Both the position numbers and the translations under genes were made by a program. Below the pieces are notes generated by a model. That model ran no database searches. It had not been told where the DNA came from and saw only the letters and a list, made by a program, of their open reading frames with translations. A DNA stretch of 64,000 bases, taken from positions 126,192,385-126,256,384 of the forward strand of contig NC_079487.1 in the NCBI RefSeq assembly GCF_020520425.1, read 5' to 3'. The stretch comes from Spinacia oleracea. Lineage: Eukaryota; Streptophyta; Magnoliopsida; Caryophyllales; Amaranthaceae. Below, in pieces: positions 1 through 15,131 of this stretch (positions are counted from its first letter, which is position 1; the number at the start of each line of letters is the position of its first letter).

Positions 1-1882
1 ATACTCTCTTAAATTAAGTTATTCTTTTACCAATCATATTAAACCCGTAGAAAATAATTGTAATAATTTGTAGGTATTTGATTGTAATATGAATATTTAT
101 TAATTTTAGGACGATATATATATATTTTTTAGTATATATTGTTTGTTGTTGGAAATCAACAAATGAAACACTCTAAAAATCCTGAATACACCATCGCTGA
201 CACCTCTGGAAAAAAAAACCCTGGCTCTGCTACTGGTCCCCATTTGTAATTCGTATTGATTTTATGGCTCAAAATAACATATATAATTAGATTATAACAC
301 CTAAACTACCGCAAACAATAATGGCAAATTAAGGATCGGATCCGGCCGTTACACCATCAATGATCGATGAAGTACATGTACTGATCAATGTACCGCGTAT
401 CCATAGATTGAATCGATCGAGCTAAGACCGAGGCGCCTTGAATTATCACTGCAAAACGAGATCGGATTAGATACTATACGTACCACATAACCACAATGAC
501 CACAGTTTAGGTGCCCTTAGTTGCAAGGCAAACCACGCCATGCATGAATCTACATAATATGTATTCATAACAGACAGACCTACCACCAGTCAGTCAGCTA
601 GCTATCAACAAACAAGACAATGCCCGTACACCATAAACGTCCAACCAAGAAGCTAGCTAAGCTTATCTATCGATCTTCTTAGTTGTTATATCATCCATTC
701 AATAATAATCGCTTGCCGATATATAACTGACTCACAACAAATAATTTAAAACTACTTCTTGTTTTCTAAAAGACAGAAAACTGGAAACAAAAAACAACTC
801 AATGGTCGAAATGGGGCCTTATTTTTTAACTTGTCAATAGTTTGAGAGACAAACATTTTTTTCCAAGAAATTTCCTATTTCTTATTATCAAATAATTAAA
901 TCTAGTCACGTTAAAATTTAATAAATGGAGCATAAAATAATAATGCATGGATCGAAAATTGACGGCAATTAAGGGACAATTAGGGGTCCCTTTCTTTGAT
1001 TTTACTTGCATTATTAATCAGAATCATTTTGTTTGGAAATTAGTAGGTTTAATTTAAGGCGTATCACGTATTCACGTGTGTTCACGTCTCTTATGTGAGC
1101 TTCCTTTGATACTGATCATGAGAGTGCACCCTAGTAGAGTAGTAGGGCACATTTAATGGAAGTTATATGGTCTTTAAAATGTCACAAACTATTTTTTAGG
1201 AAGAGTTATTTACCTAATCAATTCGGATAAAAATAAGAATTAAACTACTAATGACGTTTTGGCTAAGTGGTTACGTACGATAGGTTTCAGATTCGAATCC
1301 TCCTCCCCTATTTGTAAATCTATTGCCATTTATGAATAGATCCCAATTAGCGTTTGAGATGTTTGGTTGAGAGAAACCGTTAATGGAAGTGTTTGATTTA
1401 GAAATAAGAGTATTGGAAGACTAAGTTTGAGCGAGTCCAGAAGCCTAATTCGGAAAAAAGTTGTTGCTCAAATTCTCTATCTCTTAAGTTATGGAGTAGC
1501 AAGCTAAGGAAAGTCAAATTCTTATAACAATATGTCAATATATATTCAATATTTTTATTTATCGATCATTTTACTCAACAAAGTAAGCTAACAACTAATT
1601 CTATGTAACTAAGCAAGTCAAATCAACTACTCCATAATATTATCAGCAAATGAGTACTAATAGCTGGTTGCTATTTGCTAAATATGACTTATTATTATAC
1701 ATACTGGCCGGTAGTACCATATATAAACCCGTCAATAGGGTAGGGCCTTAGAAGCTCGATATATATGTTCAATCCTTAAAACCCCACTTGCTTTACTTAT
1801 TAAAATATCTATTCAACTCCGCTTGTTTTATTAATTTATTTGATTCAATTCTTCTTCTTAATACCCGTATCCGATCAAATAT
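1..1882. other. AT-rich intergenic DNA, no gene seen
   Basis: I see no reading frame with protein-family character and no RNA gene here. The sequence is AT-rich, with frequent stops in all frames and no clear repeat pair. Confidence 0.6.
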
Positions 1883-2140
1883 CACTACAAGAAATTGTAC
1901 TATTAACGACGGAAAATCCCGTCGCGAAAGGCCAATAATCGTTGATTAGCGACGGGATTTCCTGTCGCGAACCCGTCATAAAAGGGGGTTGTCGTTAATA
2001 GAAAATCCCGTCGTAAAAAACATTTGCGACGGTTATTCCCGTCATTGTTTGGTTGTTTGCCCCGTCGCAAAAGGCTTTTACGACGGAATTTTTGACCCGT
2101 CGTAATTAGGTTGTCGTTAAAGATATAAATTCTTGTAGTG
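1883..2140 (+). mobile_element. Mini-CACTA element (non-autonomous, En/Spm type)
   Basis: The 258-bp element begins CACTACAAGAAATT and ends with its near-complement AATTCTTGTAGTG, the ends typical of the CACTA superfamily. The interior is full of short CGACGGG/CCCGTCG motifs in both orientations, as expected for subterminal transposase-binding repeats. There is no coding capacity. The 3-bp flanks (TAT and TTA) do not match, so the target-site duplication has decayed. A related copy lies at 59807-60063 in the opposite orientation. Confidence 0.85.
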
Positions 2141-2850
2141 TTATATATCCCTTAAGTAAATACGGAGGGAGTATTTTTTTTTGGAATTTTCAGTCCTAAT
2201 AATTGACAAATGCGGAAATGTCTTTATGCTTCCAACGCTCCAATCTTAGAATAAATTGACATTTGATTACCTATAGAAAGTGACATTATATAATTAGCAT
2301 TGTAGTAACAAAACATTAATTAATCCACAAAAATATTACGGAGTACGTACAAACTAAGAGATAAACAATATCAACCAAAATAAATAGAAATTAACAAATT
2401 ATGTCAAAATTAATTTTAATTCTAGTGTTCCACTTCCTATTGTTAGATTAAGTGAAACTTCTTGATTAAAGTGTTTACCATTGATGAATAAGTTTTTGTT
2501 TATTCTCCTTTTTTTTTTTTTTTTGGCCAAATAGAACATAAGATGCATAATCTTGAATGAAATTCCGAAAAAGAATGTGGTTAATTAATTAAGGCACTTA
2601 ACACGATTCCGAAGTTCCCAAAATAGCGTGAAACAAATATTCTTTCCCAAAACTAATATGTTTTCAATTATCGTATAAAATCCAATTACTTCCATGTCGA
2701 TTAATTCAAAAACTAAATCATTATGCTTTTGACATCCACCTATATATGTAGGATACATAAAAAATCAAGGACGTACAACACCAATTTTCGTCTTTTACAT
2801 ATGTTCACGAGACTCATATATAGTACATCATTGAGACTCATATTACATCA
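2141..2850. other. AT-rich intergenic DNA with a lone Stowaway-type end
   Basis: There is no gene. A single 'tacggagggagta' at 2161-2173 looks like an orphan Stowaway terminus, because I find no partner end close by. A T-run follows near 2508-2524. Confidence 0.5.
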
Positions 2851-3108
2851 TACTACCTCCGTTTCAAAAAGATTTTTACAGTTACTATTTGCACAGACTC
2901 CAATGTAATATTTAACTACTAATATTTCCATTTTCGTATGTGAAAAATTATAAAAATTTGATATTTTGAAAATTCATCACGAGACCAATCTAACAAGATC
3001 TTACCTGTAACGTTTTGATATATATAATGGTGAGAATTTACGGTCAAAGTTTTTATACTTTGGACACATTTTTCAAAGCGTAAAGAAATTTTTGAAACGG
3101 AGGTAGTA
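2851..3108. mobile_element. Stowaway-type MITE
   Basis: The terminal inverted repeats CTACCTCCGTTTCAAAAA and TTTTTGAAACGGAGGTAG (one internal base shifted) enclose about 254 bp and are flanked by TA on both sides (2851-2852, 3107-3108). This is the Stowaway (Tc1/mariner) signature. The interior has no coding capacity. Confidence 0.85.
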
Positions 3109-3650
3109 CTAGTTTACATCACTAACTATAACAAGACACATTACATGCATTTCATGCAAGAACTGAATTATATAGATCGATAAATATAATCATTTAACTT
3201 TTCTAATAATTTCCGTAGAAAATTCTAAACAAATCGATGTCAAAATTCCCACTTGCCCCTTTTAATTTAACTTATCACATGTATTCTACATATAATTAAT
3301 TACATAGGGAGTACTACTATATTTGTTTTATCTTGTGTTAAAAAAAAACATCTGACTGTTTGAGGACCACTGAATTGGCAAAAATAAATTAGTGGTGTTG
3401 CAGAAACAAATTGGTAATATATGATGACAAAAACTCAATAACGCAATAGAATATCTGCTTCTTTGTTACGGAGTACAATAAACCTTTCACTTGTGTTCCC
3501 ACAATTTTTAATGCGCGGTTCCCACAATATAACAACCTCCGATTTTTGTAGGTAATAATATTTTCATTTTTACTCTATTCACACATTTTACTTCTGGTGT
3601 CAATATATATTCCAAGAATATTACGGAGTATAGTATACGACTATCTCTTG

Positions 3651-3974
3651 TACTCCATATGTCTCATATTTATAGTCTCGTTTGACATAAAACACAGTTT
3701 TAAGAAAAATGGAATATAGTACATGGAAAAGTGAAATAAAGTACAAATGATGATAGAGTTGTGTGAAAAAGTAGAACAAAAGTACATGGAAAAAAAATAT
3801 AATATTCCGTATATAGGAAAATGAAATATAGTATATGGATGGGGTTTTCAATGCATTTTTAATGAATATAATACACGAGAAAGTGAGGACCTTAATAACC
3901 AAAATTAAAAACATGACTATAATTTGAGACGTCCGTTTTAAAAACAGGACTATAATTTTGGAATGGACGGAGTA
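3651..3974. mobile_element. Stowaway-like MITE, diverged
   Basis: The left end (TA, CTCCATATGTCTCATATTTATAG) matches the complement of the right end (CTATAATTTTGGAATGGACGGAG, TA) imperfectly. Size and TA flanks fit an older Stowaway copy. Confidence 0.65.
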
Positions 3975-6121
<2,147 letters not shown>

Positions 6122-6264
6122 CAAAGTTCTCAAGAAATTTAAGTCTAGGTGCATGAAATGCAATATAACCCATAACCTCGATATTGATCTAATTAATCCA
6201 TGGTTGATGTGCATGCATAATTTTATATAAAAAGGATTTTTTGTTGGTTTCTTTATATACATTA

Positions 6265-6542
6265 TAATCCATCCGTTTCAAAATAATAGGGACACTTTGA
6301 CTTTTGACACTATTGACAAATTTCAATTTGACTATCATTTGTAATTTATAGGTAGGTGAAAAATATATTCGTGTCAGGTCTTGTTTGATTCGTCTTAATT
6401 AAAAAATATATATACTTTTGAAATATCAACATTTTTTATTTTTTACGAATACAAAATTAGATATATTAATGTCCAACCATTTACATTGTCAAGTATAAAA
6501 AGATAAATTGTCCGATCCCTATTATTTCGAAACGGTGAAGTA
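6265..6542. mobile_element. Stowaway-like MITE
   Basis: The left end contains CCGTTTCAAAATAATAGGGA. The right end contains the near-complement TCCCTATTATTTCGAAACGG. Both are bounded by TA, and the interior of about 275 bp is non-coding. Confidence 0.75.
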
Positions 6543-6670
6543 TTATGTTAGCAACATATTTCGATATGCATGCATTGGGCTAAAAAATGAAGGAAAGAAG
6601 AAAAGGGTAGAGACGGAATGTTTAACCCATGTGATTTTGCATAAGGATAAAGGAATACGGAGTAAATATA

Positions 6671-7001
6671 TACTCCCCCGTCCTGGAATACTCGATCCGC
6701 TTTGACCGGCACATAGTTTAAGAGACTTAAATTGACTTATTTAGTTTAATAGGTAGTAGTTAATAGTGGGGTATTATTTTAATGCAGTTAATGGAAAATG
6801 TGTAAAGAGGTGGGGTTGGGGGAGAATAGGGGTTAAATTTTTAATTATTTTTTGTATGGAGTAGGGGATAGGTGGGTTAATAGGGGTGGAGTGAGGAATA
6901 ACATAATATTGTTAGAATATTTCCATTTTTAGAAACAGGTCAAGTATTAAGGGATGGCCCGATAAGGAAAACAGGTCAAATATTCCGGTACGGAGGGAGT
7001 A
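6671..7001 (+). mobile_element. Stowaway MITE, copy 1 of an inverted pair
   Basis: The ends CTCCCCCGTCCTGGAATACT and ATTCCGGTACGGAGGGAG are flanked by TA. The interior matches the element at 7136-7472 in opposite orientation over its whole length, including the 'ttaataggtagtagttaata' and 'cccgataaggaaaacaggtc' blocks. I estimate roughly 90% identity by eye. Confidence 0.9.
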
Positions 7002-7135
7002 TGAAGCTTTCGTAAGAGGTACGTACATCAGTACATGTTGCAAAGATGAACAAGTATAAATATGGTGTTCACGTGACAAAGAGGTATTAGGCAAAATGGA
7101 AAACCCATTAATCGTTGTCAACTTGTATATATATA

Positions 7136-7472
7136 TATTCCCTCCGTCCCGGAATACTTGACCTGTTTTTCTTATCGGGCCGTCCTTTAATACTTGACCT
7201 GTTTCTAAAAATGGAAATATTCTAACAATATTATATTTATTCTTCACTCCACCACTATTAACCCACGTACCTACCCCCTACTCCATACAAAAAATAATTA
7301 AAAATTCAACCCCTACTCTCCCCCAACCCCACCTTTTAATCCACCTCCCACTAACTACATTAAAATAATACCCCACTATCAACTACTACCTATTAAATTA
7401 AATAAGTCAATTCAAGTCCCTTAAACTCTGTGCCGGTCAAACCGGGTCGAGTATTCCGGGACGGAGGGAGTA
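7136..7472 (-). mobile_element. Stowaway MITE, copy 2 of an inverted pair
   Basis: The ends TTCCCTCCGTCCCGGAATAC and GTATTCCGGGACGGAGGGAG are flanked by TA (7136-7137, 7471-7472). It is the same family as 6671-7001, inverted, with a spacer of about 134 bp. Confidence 0.93.
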
Positions 7473-7822
7473 TGATTGAACCGAGCTTGGATTTTGATTT
7501 GGATTTGAGGTTGAGGAAAGATCGAATATGTTCATGAGCTGGTTTACAAATGGATCATAACATTAATGTCAAATCAAATTAATACAACCCAAAGTAGACC
7601 ATTTACACTATTTGTGTCACACTCAATCTAATATCGTGTTCCTATGGGAACATACTACAAGTCCTGTAGGAATCGATCTTATGGGAACATACTACAAGTA
7701 TAATCAATCTATGTGGGATCATATTTCTCTGGATTTCTCCAAGTCTTGTAGAAATCGATCTTATAATCACTATTCAGAAATAATATTGAGATAACTGTTA
7801 TTGTATACTAGTACTTCGTATA

Positions 7823-8085
7823 TACTTCTTCCGTCTTTTAATACTCGCAACGTTTGGATTTTTGTCACTATTCATATAATATACTTTGACTATTCGTAGT
7901 GTTTTTTATATAAGATAAAACATAGTCATGTGGGATCTTGTTAGATTCGTCTCAATGTGTATTTTCAAAATATCAACTTTTTATAATTTTTGCATAAAGA
8001 GAATTTAAGATATAAATGATCAAAGTTGTGCATCGGCATGCGTGAAACTAACAAACGTTGCGAGTATTAAAAGACGGAGGAAGTA
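7823..8085. mobile_element. Stowaway-type MITE
   Basis: The near-perfect inverted ends CTTCTTCCGTCTTTTAATAC and GTATTAAAAGACGGAGGAAG lie between TA dinucleotides. The inverted repeat continues inward through 'tcgcaacgttt' and 'aaacgttgcga'. There is no coding capacity. Confidence 0.9.
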
Positions 8086-8345
8086 TATGTCTACCTAGAG
8101 CCTAGAGGTCACTTATATTTTTGTTACAATAACTAGGAATAGTGTGGCAATGCCGTAGACGCAAAATAATTAGTCCAAGATGGTTTCGATCACCAAACAT
8201 TTTTAAAGTTTTTTGCGTGCGCTGGATTTACGAAAATATTACTGCAGATCAACTTAATTACCATGAATGAATATAATATTATGAAGTTACCAATTCTTTG
8301 CAACTTTGATGAACTTTGAGCTTGATTTTTCTTAATTAACCCATC

Positions 8346-8632
8346 TGATAGAGTATAAAACTAATCTTGGGGCTTCAACCATCAGCTTAAGCTTTTGGTT
8401 TAGTTGGTCCTCTGACATGGTATCAGAGCCTGCGTGACGCAAAGGTCACGAGTTCAAATCTCATCTACCCCTCCTTTCAAGTGGAATATTTCGCTCTGGG
8501 TATGAGGAGGCATATGCTTCAACCACACTTCAAGTCCAAAGGGCTTTCATGTGAGGGGGCGTGATAGAGTATAAAACTAATCTTGGGCTTCAACCATCAG
8601 CTTAAACTTTTAGTTGAGTTGGTCTTCTGACA
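8346..8632 (+). mobile_element. Complete TRIM (miniature LTR retrotransposon)
   Basis: Two direct repeats of 72 and 71 bp (8346-8417, 8562-8632), each TG...CA, flank an interior of about 144 bp. Immediately after the first LTR is TGGTATCAGAGCC (8418-8430), the primer-binding site complementary to initiator tRNA-Met. Just before the second LTR is a purine run 'gtgagggggcg' (8551-8561), the polypurine tract. Flanking 5-mers CCATC and CCGTC differ at one base, a slightly decayed target-site duplication. The interior, 'aaggtcacgagttcaaatct', also resembles tRNA T-arm sequence. There is no ORF, so it depends on an autonomous partner. A solo LTR of the same family is at 28974-29045. Confidence 0.93.
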
Positions 8633-10464
8633 CCGTCACATATGCAATTGTTTTAGAAGTTTAGATCTCAGTTCGATCATATACTTCATGTTAGGGTTGG
8701 ATGGAGGGGTGAGAATGGGAGCGGCTGAAATAGAGGATTAGAAGAAAGAGAAAGAGAGAGTGCTTCCATTCAATAAAATAGTATACATTATACATTCTAA
8801 GTACAAATCCTTGCAAAAATCCGTCTAACAGGTAGTTAAATGTCACATGTTACCCTCCTCCTCATTAGCAAACATACTAATGAGCATGATCTAATCTAAC
8901 AATTAAGTAAGTGTCAGACTGTCTTACAGAAAAATAGCTGTGTTTTTTTTAATGTTTGTGCAAACATTAATTAATGGAGTACTAGCTATTTTATCATTAC
9001 TAGTCATATTTAAACTAGAGAAAATGAATGAAAAATAAATAAACTAAAAGGAGAATAATAAAAAAAAAAGAAAAGAAAACAAGTAGGAAAGCAATGAGAA
9101 GAAATAGACAGAGAGAAAAATAAGCGTGGGGGAGAGGGAGGAGCGGATGTTGGCGTTGTTCTTTAATGGCTTTGGCAGTGTTGATAGTGATCACTGCCTT
9201 GTTTGCTGGACCGCCTCTCTCTTTCTCTTTCTCTTAACATTTTAATTATATTTTTGCCAAAAGAGTGGTTCCAAATAGAGTCTTCCTTTTAATCATCAAC
9301 CACCAATTCTAATTATCTTTCTTCACTATTTTGCCACTTCCATCTTCTATTTTGATTTTCTATCCTATATATGCATCTATCTCGTCACCCATTTTGTTGG
9401 TGTATATTATCTTTGTCATAAGTAACTCTACACTATATCTTTATCCATTTATTATAAACTATTCTAATCCATCGATCGATCGAGAAAATTGATTCAGGAT
9501 TAATATGGGTTACTCAGATTGAAAGCCGATTGAGTTGATGGTTCCTTATCATCTCTAATTCATCATCAAATTTTGAGGTTAACATTTAGGTTATCTTATC
9601 TATTTACTTTCGATACCCTAAGTTATTGCGTTAGAACAAACAACCGTGTTCAACGGACACGATAATAGGTTATCTATACAATTTGATAGCGACTTTTTAA
9701 CATGATAATTTAAAAATCAAAATTAGGGCTCATCAACAAAGAAAGTTAAAATGCGCTATGGGGAAAGTTTATCCTTTACGAACCTATTATAATTGTCGTA
9801 TGACTATTAGCAATATATTGATTCTACCTTCAAATTTTTTTTGTCCATTTTGATTATAAAATGGTGGTGAGTTTGAGATTTTGATCTACTTGTGTCATGG
9901 GCTAACTCAATAATATAGTGGCTAAATATGAACGGATCTTGGCCTCTTTTATCGTTTTGGAGTGTTGAAAGGTGTTTTTGGGCCTTTGATTTGTAAGGTT
10001 CTCAATTGTTATTGTTTTCAGTTTTCACCAAACATAGCATCATAACTTGATACGACCTACCTCATTTGCCGGGCTTTCAGCTTTGATTTGTAATAATACA
10101 CGAAAATAATTTATGATTGTGGGAAATTACCTACTTATATTAGACAACTAATGATTTTCAATATCGAGTAGGCAATGTTTGATCCAATCAAAACTTTGAT
10201 ATAGCGAAAAGTGGTGTTTAATGTGGTTTAGGTTGGCTTTATCAAGGAAGCTTTGTTAGATGAAATAGCTATTTCACAGAGTTATGTAATGCTATGTCAT
10301 TCAAAAACTAGTTGTACACTTGTACAATACCGCGATAATTCTTTAAACAAAAAAAATTCGAATCATAGACTATCAATAAAGTACATAGGAAGATACCTAA
10401 AACCTAAAATCGAATTGTGTTGATATCACTAATCTCTGTGGTTACGCCTAGAGATCAAAACGTC
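8633..10464. other. Intergenic DNA, no gene seen
   Basis: It contains A-rich (about 9059-9078) and CT-rich (about 9215-9235) stretches but no supported gene, RNA or transposon. The 3' end abuts the Toc75-like gene and should contain its 3' UTR and polyadenylation region. Confidence 0.5.
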
Positions 10465-12037
10465 CTAGGAGAAAAAACCGGAGAAAGTAGATTTTACGAT
10501 GTTCATTAAACTCGAGCACCCGTAAACGAAGTTGGTATCGGTTGTGTTAACATAATCATCATCTTCATTAAAGCAAAGCTTGATCTCAACAACGACACCT
10601 CCTTGATTCATCTCATCAGAGCGCGAATCCACTTCAATGTTCGAAAACAAACCCAAAGACATTAAATTTCTCAAAACTTTCTTGCTTTCTTTATTGTTGT
10701 ACACATTCCCTATTTCCACCTTATTACACAACTTCTTCCATTCAAAAGGCAACTCATTAACATAATCATTGTTATTATTCACATCAATTAAAACTAATCT
10801 TGTAATATCACCTTCTACCACCTCACAAACCACTTCTTTTGTATGCAAATCACTAATGTTAACCACTTGGGCCGCCACGTAACCCTCGTTATGGTACCAC
10901 TTCTCAACCTTGTCCTTAATCTTACATATTAGTCTTCCACTCATCCCATCCTTCCCTTCGTCCCTCAACATCTCCACCACCTCTTCGTGTACCGAAGGCG
11001 GCAACAGGCATGGCCGAGCCTCGTCGGGGTTTTGCTCCGTTTGTGGCGGTGTTACTCCCACGTTGATGCATCTGAACATGGAATTGAATAAGAACCAAGA
11101 ACGTAACTACTATAGACTATAGTACTATATAGATTGGTTTCAAGCGTACCATACTAACAATATGTATAATTTTTATAAAAAAACATTAATTTATAAGGTT
11201 GTTAAATGGTAGTGTTAGTCAAACAAACAAAATTTATAAGGTAGTTAAATTTATTTATTTTTTAATTTAAAGATCGCAATTCACAAAATCTTTAATCTAA
11301 AAAGGTAGTGTTTTATCAAATTTTCATACCAAAGAAAATCTGAATCCTTAGGAGCACATTCTCACCATAAAAAAAAATTTAAAAAAATATATATAAAAAA
11401 AAGAAAAAAAAAGAAAAAAGAGCAGGTTTCAGGTCTAACAAAATCAAATAAATTGCAATCATACTCTAAGTTGACTCTCTTGTAATCAGATCTGATCAGG
11501 TCAAATAAGTTTCAATTAGGTTTGATCAGGTTCTATTAGTTCCAATAGAATAAAAAAAGTTCGGTTTCATCCGACGAAGAGAACGCCCCTTAAACGTTGC
11601 CTTTTGTTTTCATGTTTTTCTTTTAATTGTTATGGTGCATCATCTAAATTTCGAGTTTTGTTTAGCCTTAGACACGAAAAACTAGTTAGCAGAACAAAAG
11701 AAAAGAAGTATATATACCTGAAAGAATCGGCAGATCGCCATGTATTCTCAGTGTAAAAGATAGTGATGACAAGTGATTGATCAAGGTTGACTCTGTATTC
11801 CAAATCAACCTTATCGAACATTCCACTATCAGTTAGAGATTGTAACACTTCATGTAGCTGCTGTTCTGTGTAAAACCCACCTGGTTTTAGATCAACAGAC
11901 ATCAGACTTGACATAAACGTATCATGGCCGGTGTAGTTGGCCTCGTCGTGGCGTTCGTCATAAAATATAACATCGGAAACTTTTAACTTGCTGTCTTCTC
12001 CACCATTGGAGAAATAATCAATAGCTTCGGTTAACAT
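10465..12037 (-). CDS. Toc75-like protein with only the POTRA region (two exons)
   Basis: Exon 1 is 12037-11718 and exon 2 is 11071-10465. The 646-bp intron has GT (11717-11716) and AG (11073-11072), and the junction restores an Arg codon in the motif FRCINVG. Total is 927 nt, 308 residues. The sequence follows chloroplast Toc75 closely across its soluble region: 'LKPGGFYTEQQLHEVLQSL' and GMFDKVDLE (POTRA1), 'RPCLLPP', 'KVEKWYHNEGYVAAQVVN' and CEVVEGDIT (POTRA2), and LRNLMSLGLFSNIEV with 'GGVVVEIKL' (POTRA3). It stops where Toc75 would enter its 16-strand barrel. The start ATG is preceded by an in-frame TAA (TAA TTA ATC ATG), so no transit peptide precedes it. In true Toc75 the POTRA domains face the intermembrane space and handle preproteins. 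Without a barrel or targeting signal this product would be cytosolic and soluble if made. It may be a truncated paralogue, a decoy, or a pseudogene still open in both exons. Confidence 0.85.
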
Positions 12038-14775
12038 GATTAATTAGCTTCAAGGATTGTTGTTCAGGGTTGTAAATTAAAGGTTTTCTAGGAATAATTA
12101 GAATTAAGAGAAGGGGGATCAAGTTATATAGTATCATAAATTTCAATCCGATTTAGGATTTGATTTAGCTTCCAAGTTCTAGTAGAAATAGGTAATAATT
12201 ATCCAGGTTTTTCTATCTTAATTAAGTAAGAAAGTTCAATAATATTCCAATTGAAATTAAACAGGATAATCTGTTCAACCTAACAGGACTTTAAAACATT
12301 TAACAGTTCAAGTTTGAACTGTTTAAAAAACATAACAGGATAAAAATTACAGATCTTCATTTTTCTATAACCAAACAATTGATGAGTTAGATACGATACT
12401 AATAAGTCCTAAAAAAAACTTTAGCAGAACTTGATTTGCAATGATAATGCCGGCCTACCTTTTACCTCAAAAAAATAAAAAGAAGATAAAATACTAGTGA
12501 GCGGTAATGAAACGCGCTTACGATTTACGAAGATCTTACTCCTAGAATCCGTTGACAACATTTTCTAGTAAACTAATTGCACACTGACCAATTTAGGAGG
12601 CTACATTTACAACATTTTCTAGTAAACTACAACACCAAAGTGCAATATCCGCAAAGAAACTTGTACGTTGAAGGAGTTGTAAATTCTCGTGGGAGAAGAG
12701 AACTCCCCGGCCATCAAACTTCATCCTTTTCATTTATCTCTGTGTAACAAAGAAAGACGCATACATTAAATCCATTTGTTGATGTTCTTTAGAATACAAA
12801 TAACAATCAAGTACTAATTATTTGGCAATGCGTAACTCCCAACACCCCACCTTCACCATAGCTTTACAAGCAAAACAGAAGCAATCCTGTATTAGGCAGA
12901 GTTGTGTCGCCAATTCCTGGCTATTCCTAAAGAAGCAAACATATCAAAAGCTGCTTTCTTTCCCATAGCAGCCTCACCATGCTCAAATCATATCAAAAAA
13001 TCTCATAGAAAATATCTAAGAGGTCCAGTAAATTCAGCAGAATAAACTACACACTATACATCCACAACAACTCGTTGAGAACTTAAAGAAGCATAGAGTA
13101 CACAGCTATCTTAATTAGAGTGAGTACTTTAGCAAAATAACAAACGAGTTTCACCAAATTCATAGACTGAATTCAACACAATAGGAAGAACCAACTTAGT
13201 CTATAAAGGAAAAATTGCTACATAAAAAGAACTTGTGAAAAGGAAGGAGATTACAGGACACGCTATTAAAGAGGGGTCAGATCATAGCAAGCAATGTCAG
13301 CTTAAGCACTATAAATATGCATCAAATTTTATGTCAATATTGCATGGTTTAGTGGTTTCCTCAATTAGTAATGCAATAACGTTGCCAATTTCAGAATTCA
13401 GGTACTCAGTACATGATAGTAAAAGTGCTATCAAGTGAATCTTTATTCCATCTTTATCTTTGTAAAACTACTTCTTTCTCCGGGCACACAGGTAAGAACT
13501 TTCCGTTAACTAATTAAGATATACAGCCAAATCATACGACTCAAGGCAAACTCAACTTAAGGTGAACAAACCTCCTTGGAAGGCTCCTTCGACTTATGCC
13601 CTCGGTTGAATAACAAAGATTCAACATTCAACTTCAAAACATCTCCATATATGATACGCATCAGTAGTGAACACAGCTAGAAAAACATGTCTCTTGACTT
13701 TTGAAACATGTATTTTCTACTCCATTTCTACCAGATAGTAGGCACACAATCAAGGCCATTAACTTTCCAAGCTTCCAACCCACTCAGCAATGTGCTTGTA
13801 GACAATGTTGCTATAGCAACATCTGAAAACTAAATTATGAGTATTTCCTGCCATTTTCACATACAACAAACATAAATCATCATCAACAACTCCCAGCTTT
13901 TGGAGTTTCACCTTGGTTCTGAATTTGTCAAAATCCACTAACCAAGCAATAAAAGAGTACTTAAAAAGTTAAAATATTAAATCTATTCCAAAACCACCTA
14001 CAATAGTATAGGGCTTCCCACCTATGCTCCACTAATTTGCAACAAATCCGTCTTTAACTCTATCTCTCACCCTGCACATACTCTTCCACACCAATTGAAT
14101 TCTCCATCACAAGAGCAGGAAGTATAAATTGTGACATAGTGTTTATCTCTTATCCTCCGCAACTTTTTTTTCCCTTTGTATGTACTTGCTCCTTGTCAAC
14201 ACAAATACCACTAGGCAAAGCCTTAAAGTTCGTTAACTTAAACTGGTGTGCTTCTAATAAGAAAAAAGCCACTGAAAGAGTGAAAGTACTATTTTGCATG
14301 GTTGATTGATTTCTGCAAAAAGTGACGCCCCACTAATTTTCCTATTGATGAGTATGTTGCCAATTTCGGATACATCATGGCAAAAATGCTACCAACTCAT
14401 TGTTTCTTTGACATTGTTTTTTAAAATCATACGCTTTTGGTCATCGATTTCATGAAAATACTGAATAATTGCTAAAAGGCCATTGGTTTCTCCTTCAAAA
14501 GAGGAGGTGAAAAATAAACTCGTATTACTTCTCCTAAATTTCCCCAAGTTTATCCTCTGTCGTACTTGTTCTTTGTCCACACAAACATCACTGCCGTGAT
14601 TAAACCTAAGGTAAGGCAAAGCGTAAAAGTTCATTAATTTTAAGTAGCATGCTTCTAATATGAAACAGCCTCACTACTCACAAAAATCAAGTCAAGCCAT
14701 ACTCATTTCCTTGGCTATGATGTGAGCTAGCATACTGAACAGGCTGTTGTGCAGTGCAAAACTATGATTGAAGCA

Positions 14776-14847
14776 GCAAGGCTGCAAGGGTTAAATGCAA
14801 TACGTAATATTGCAAGGCTGCAAGGGTTAAATGCAATACGTAATATT
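14776..14847. repeat. Two-copy 36-bp tandem duplication
   Basis: The unit 'gcaaggctgcaagggttaaa...' occurs twice head to tail without a change (14776-14811, 14812-14847), and a third partial copy, 'gcaaggttgc', follows. It lies in the 3' flank of F-box gene A. Confidence 0.9.
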
Positions 14848-15131
14848 GCAAGGTTGCTAAGGAGGCAATATAATTGAGACCATGGAACTAATGTATGGCG
14901 CACACAAAAAAGCCCAATAATGAGTTTTTTTATAAAAAATTATGAACAAACAGTGAACCAACCAAACATAACAGGGAAACCAAAAAACAAGTTGGAAATT
15001 TGGAATATCATTTTAAAATATTTATACAAGCATCCAAAAAGTAAAAGTTGAACAATTTTGAATGAAACAAGTAAAAAATTTGAACTTATATAGTCGTACC
15101 TCCACAATATGTTATTGGAATGTAGCCCCTA

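Noticed and set aside
11630-12037. The two Toc75-like frames as separate small genes
   Set aside because: A GT...AG intron joins them in phase and recreates the family motif FRCINVG. The extra codons after the donor are intronic.
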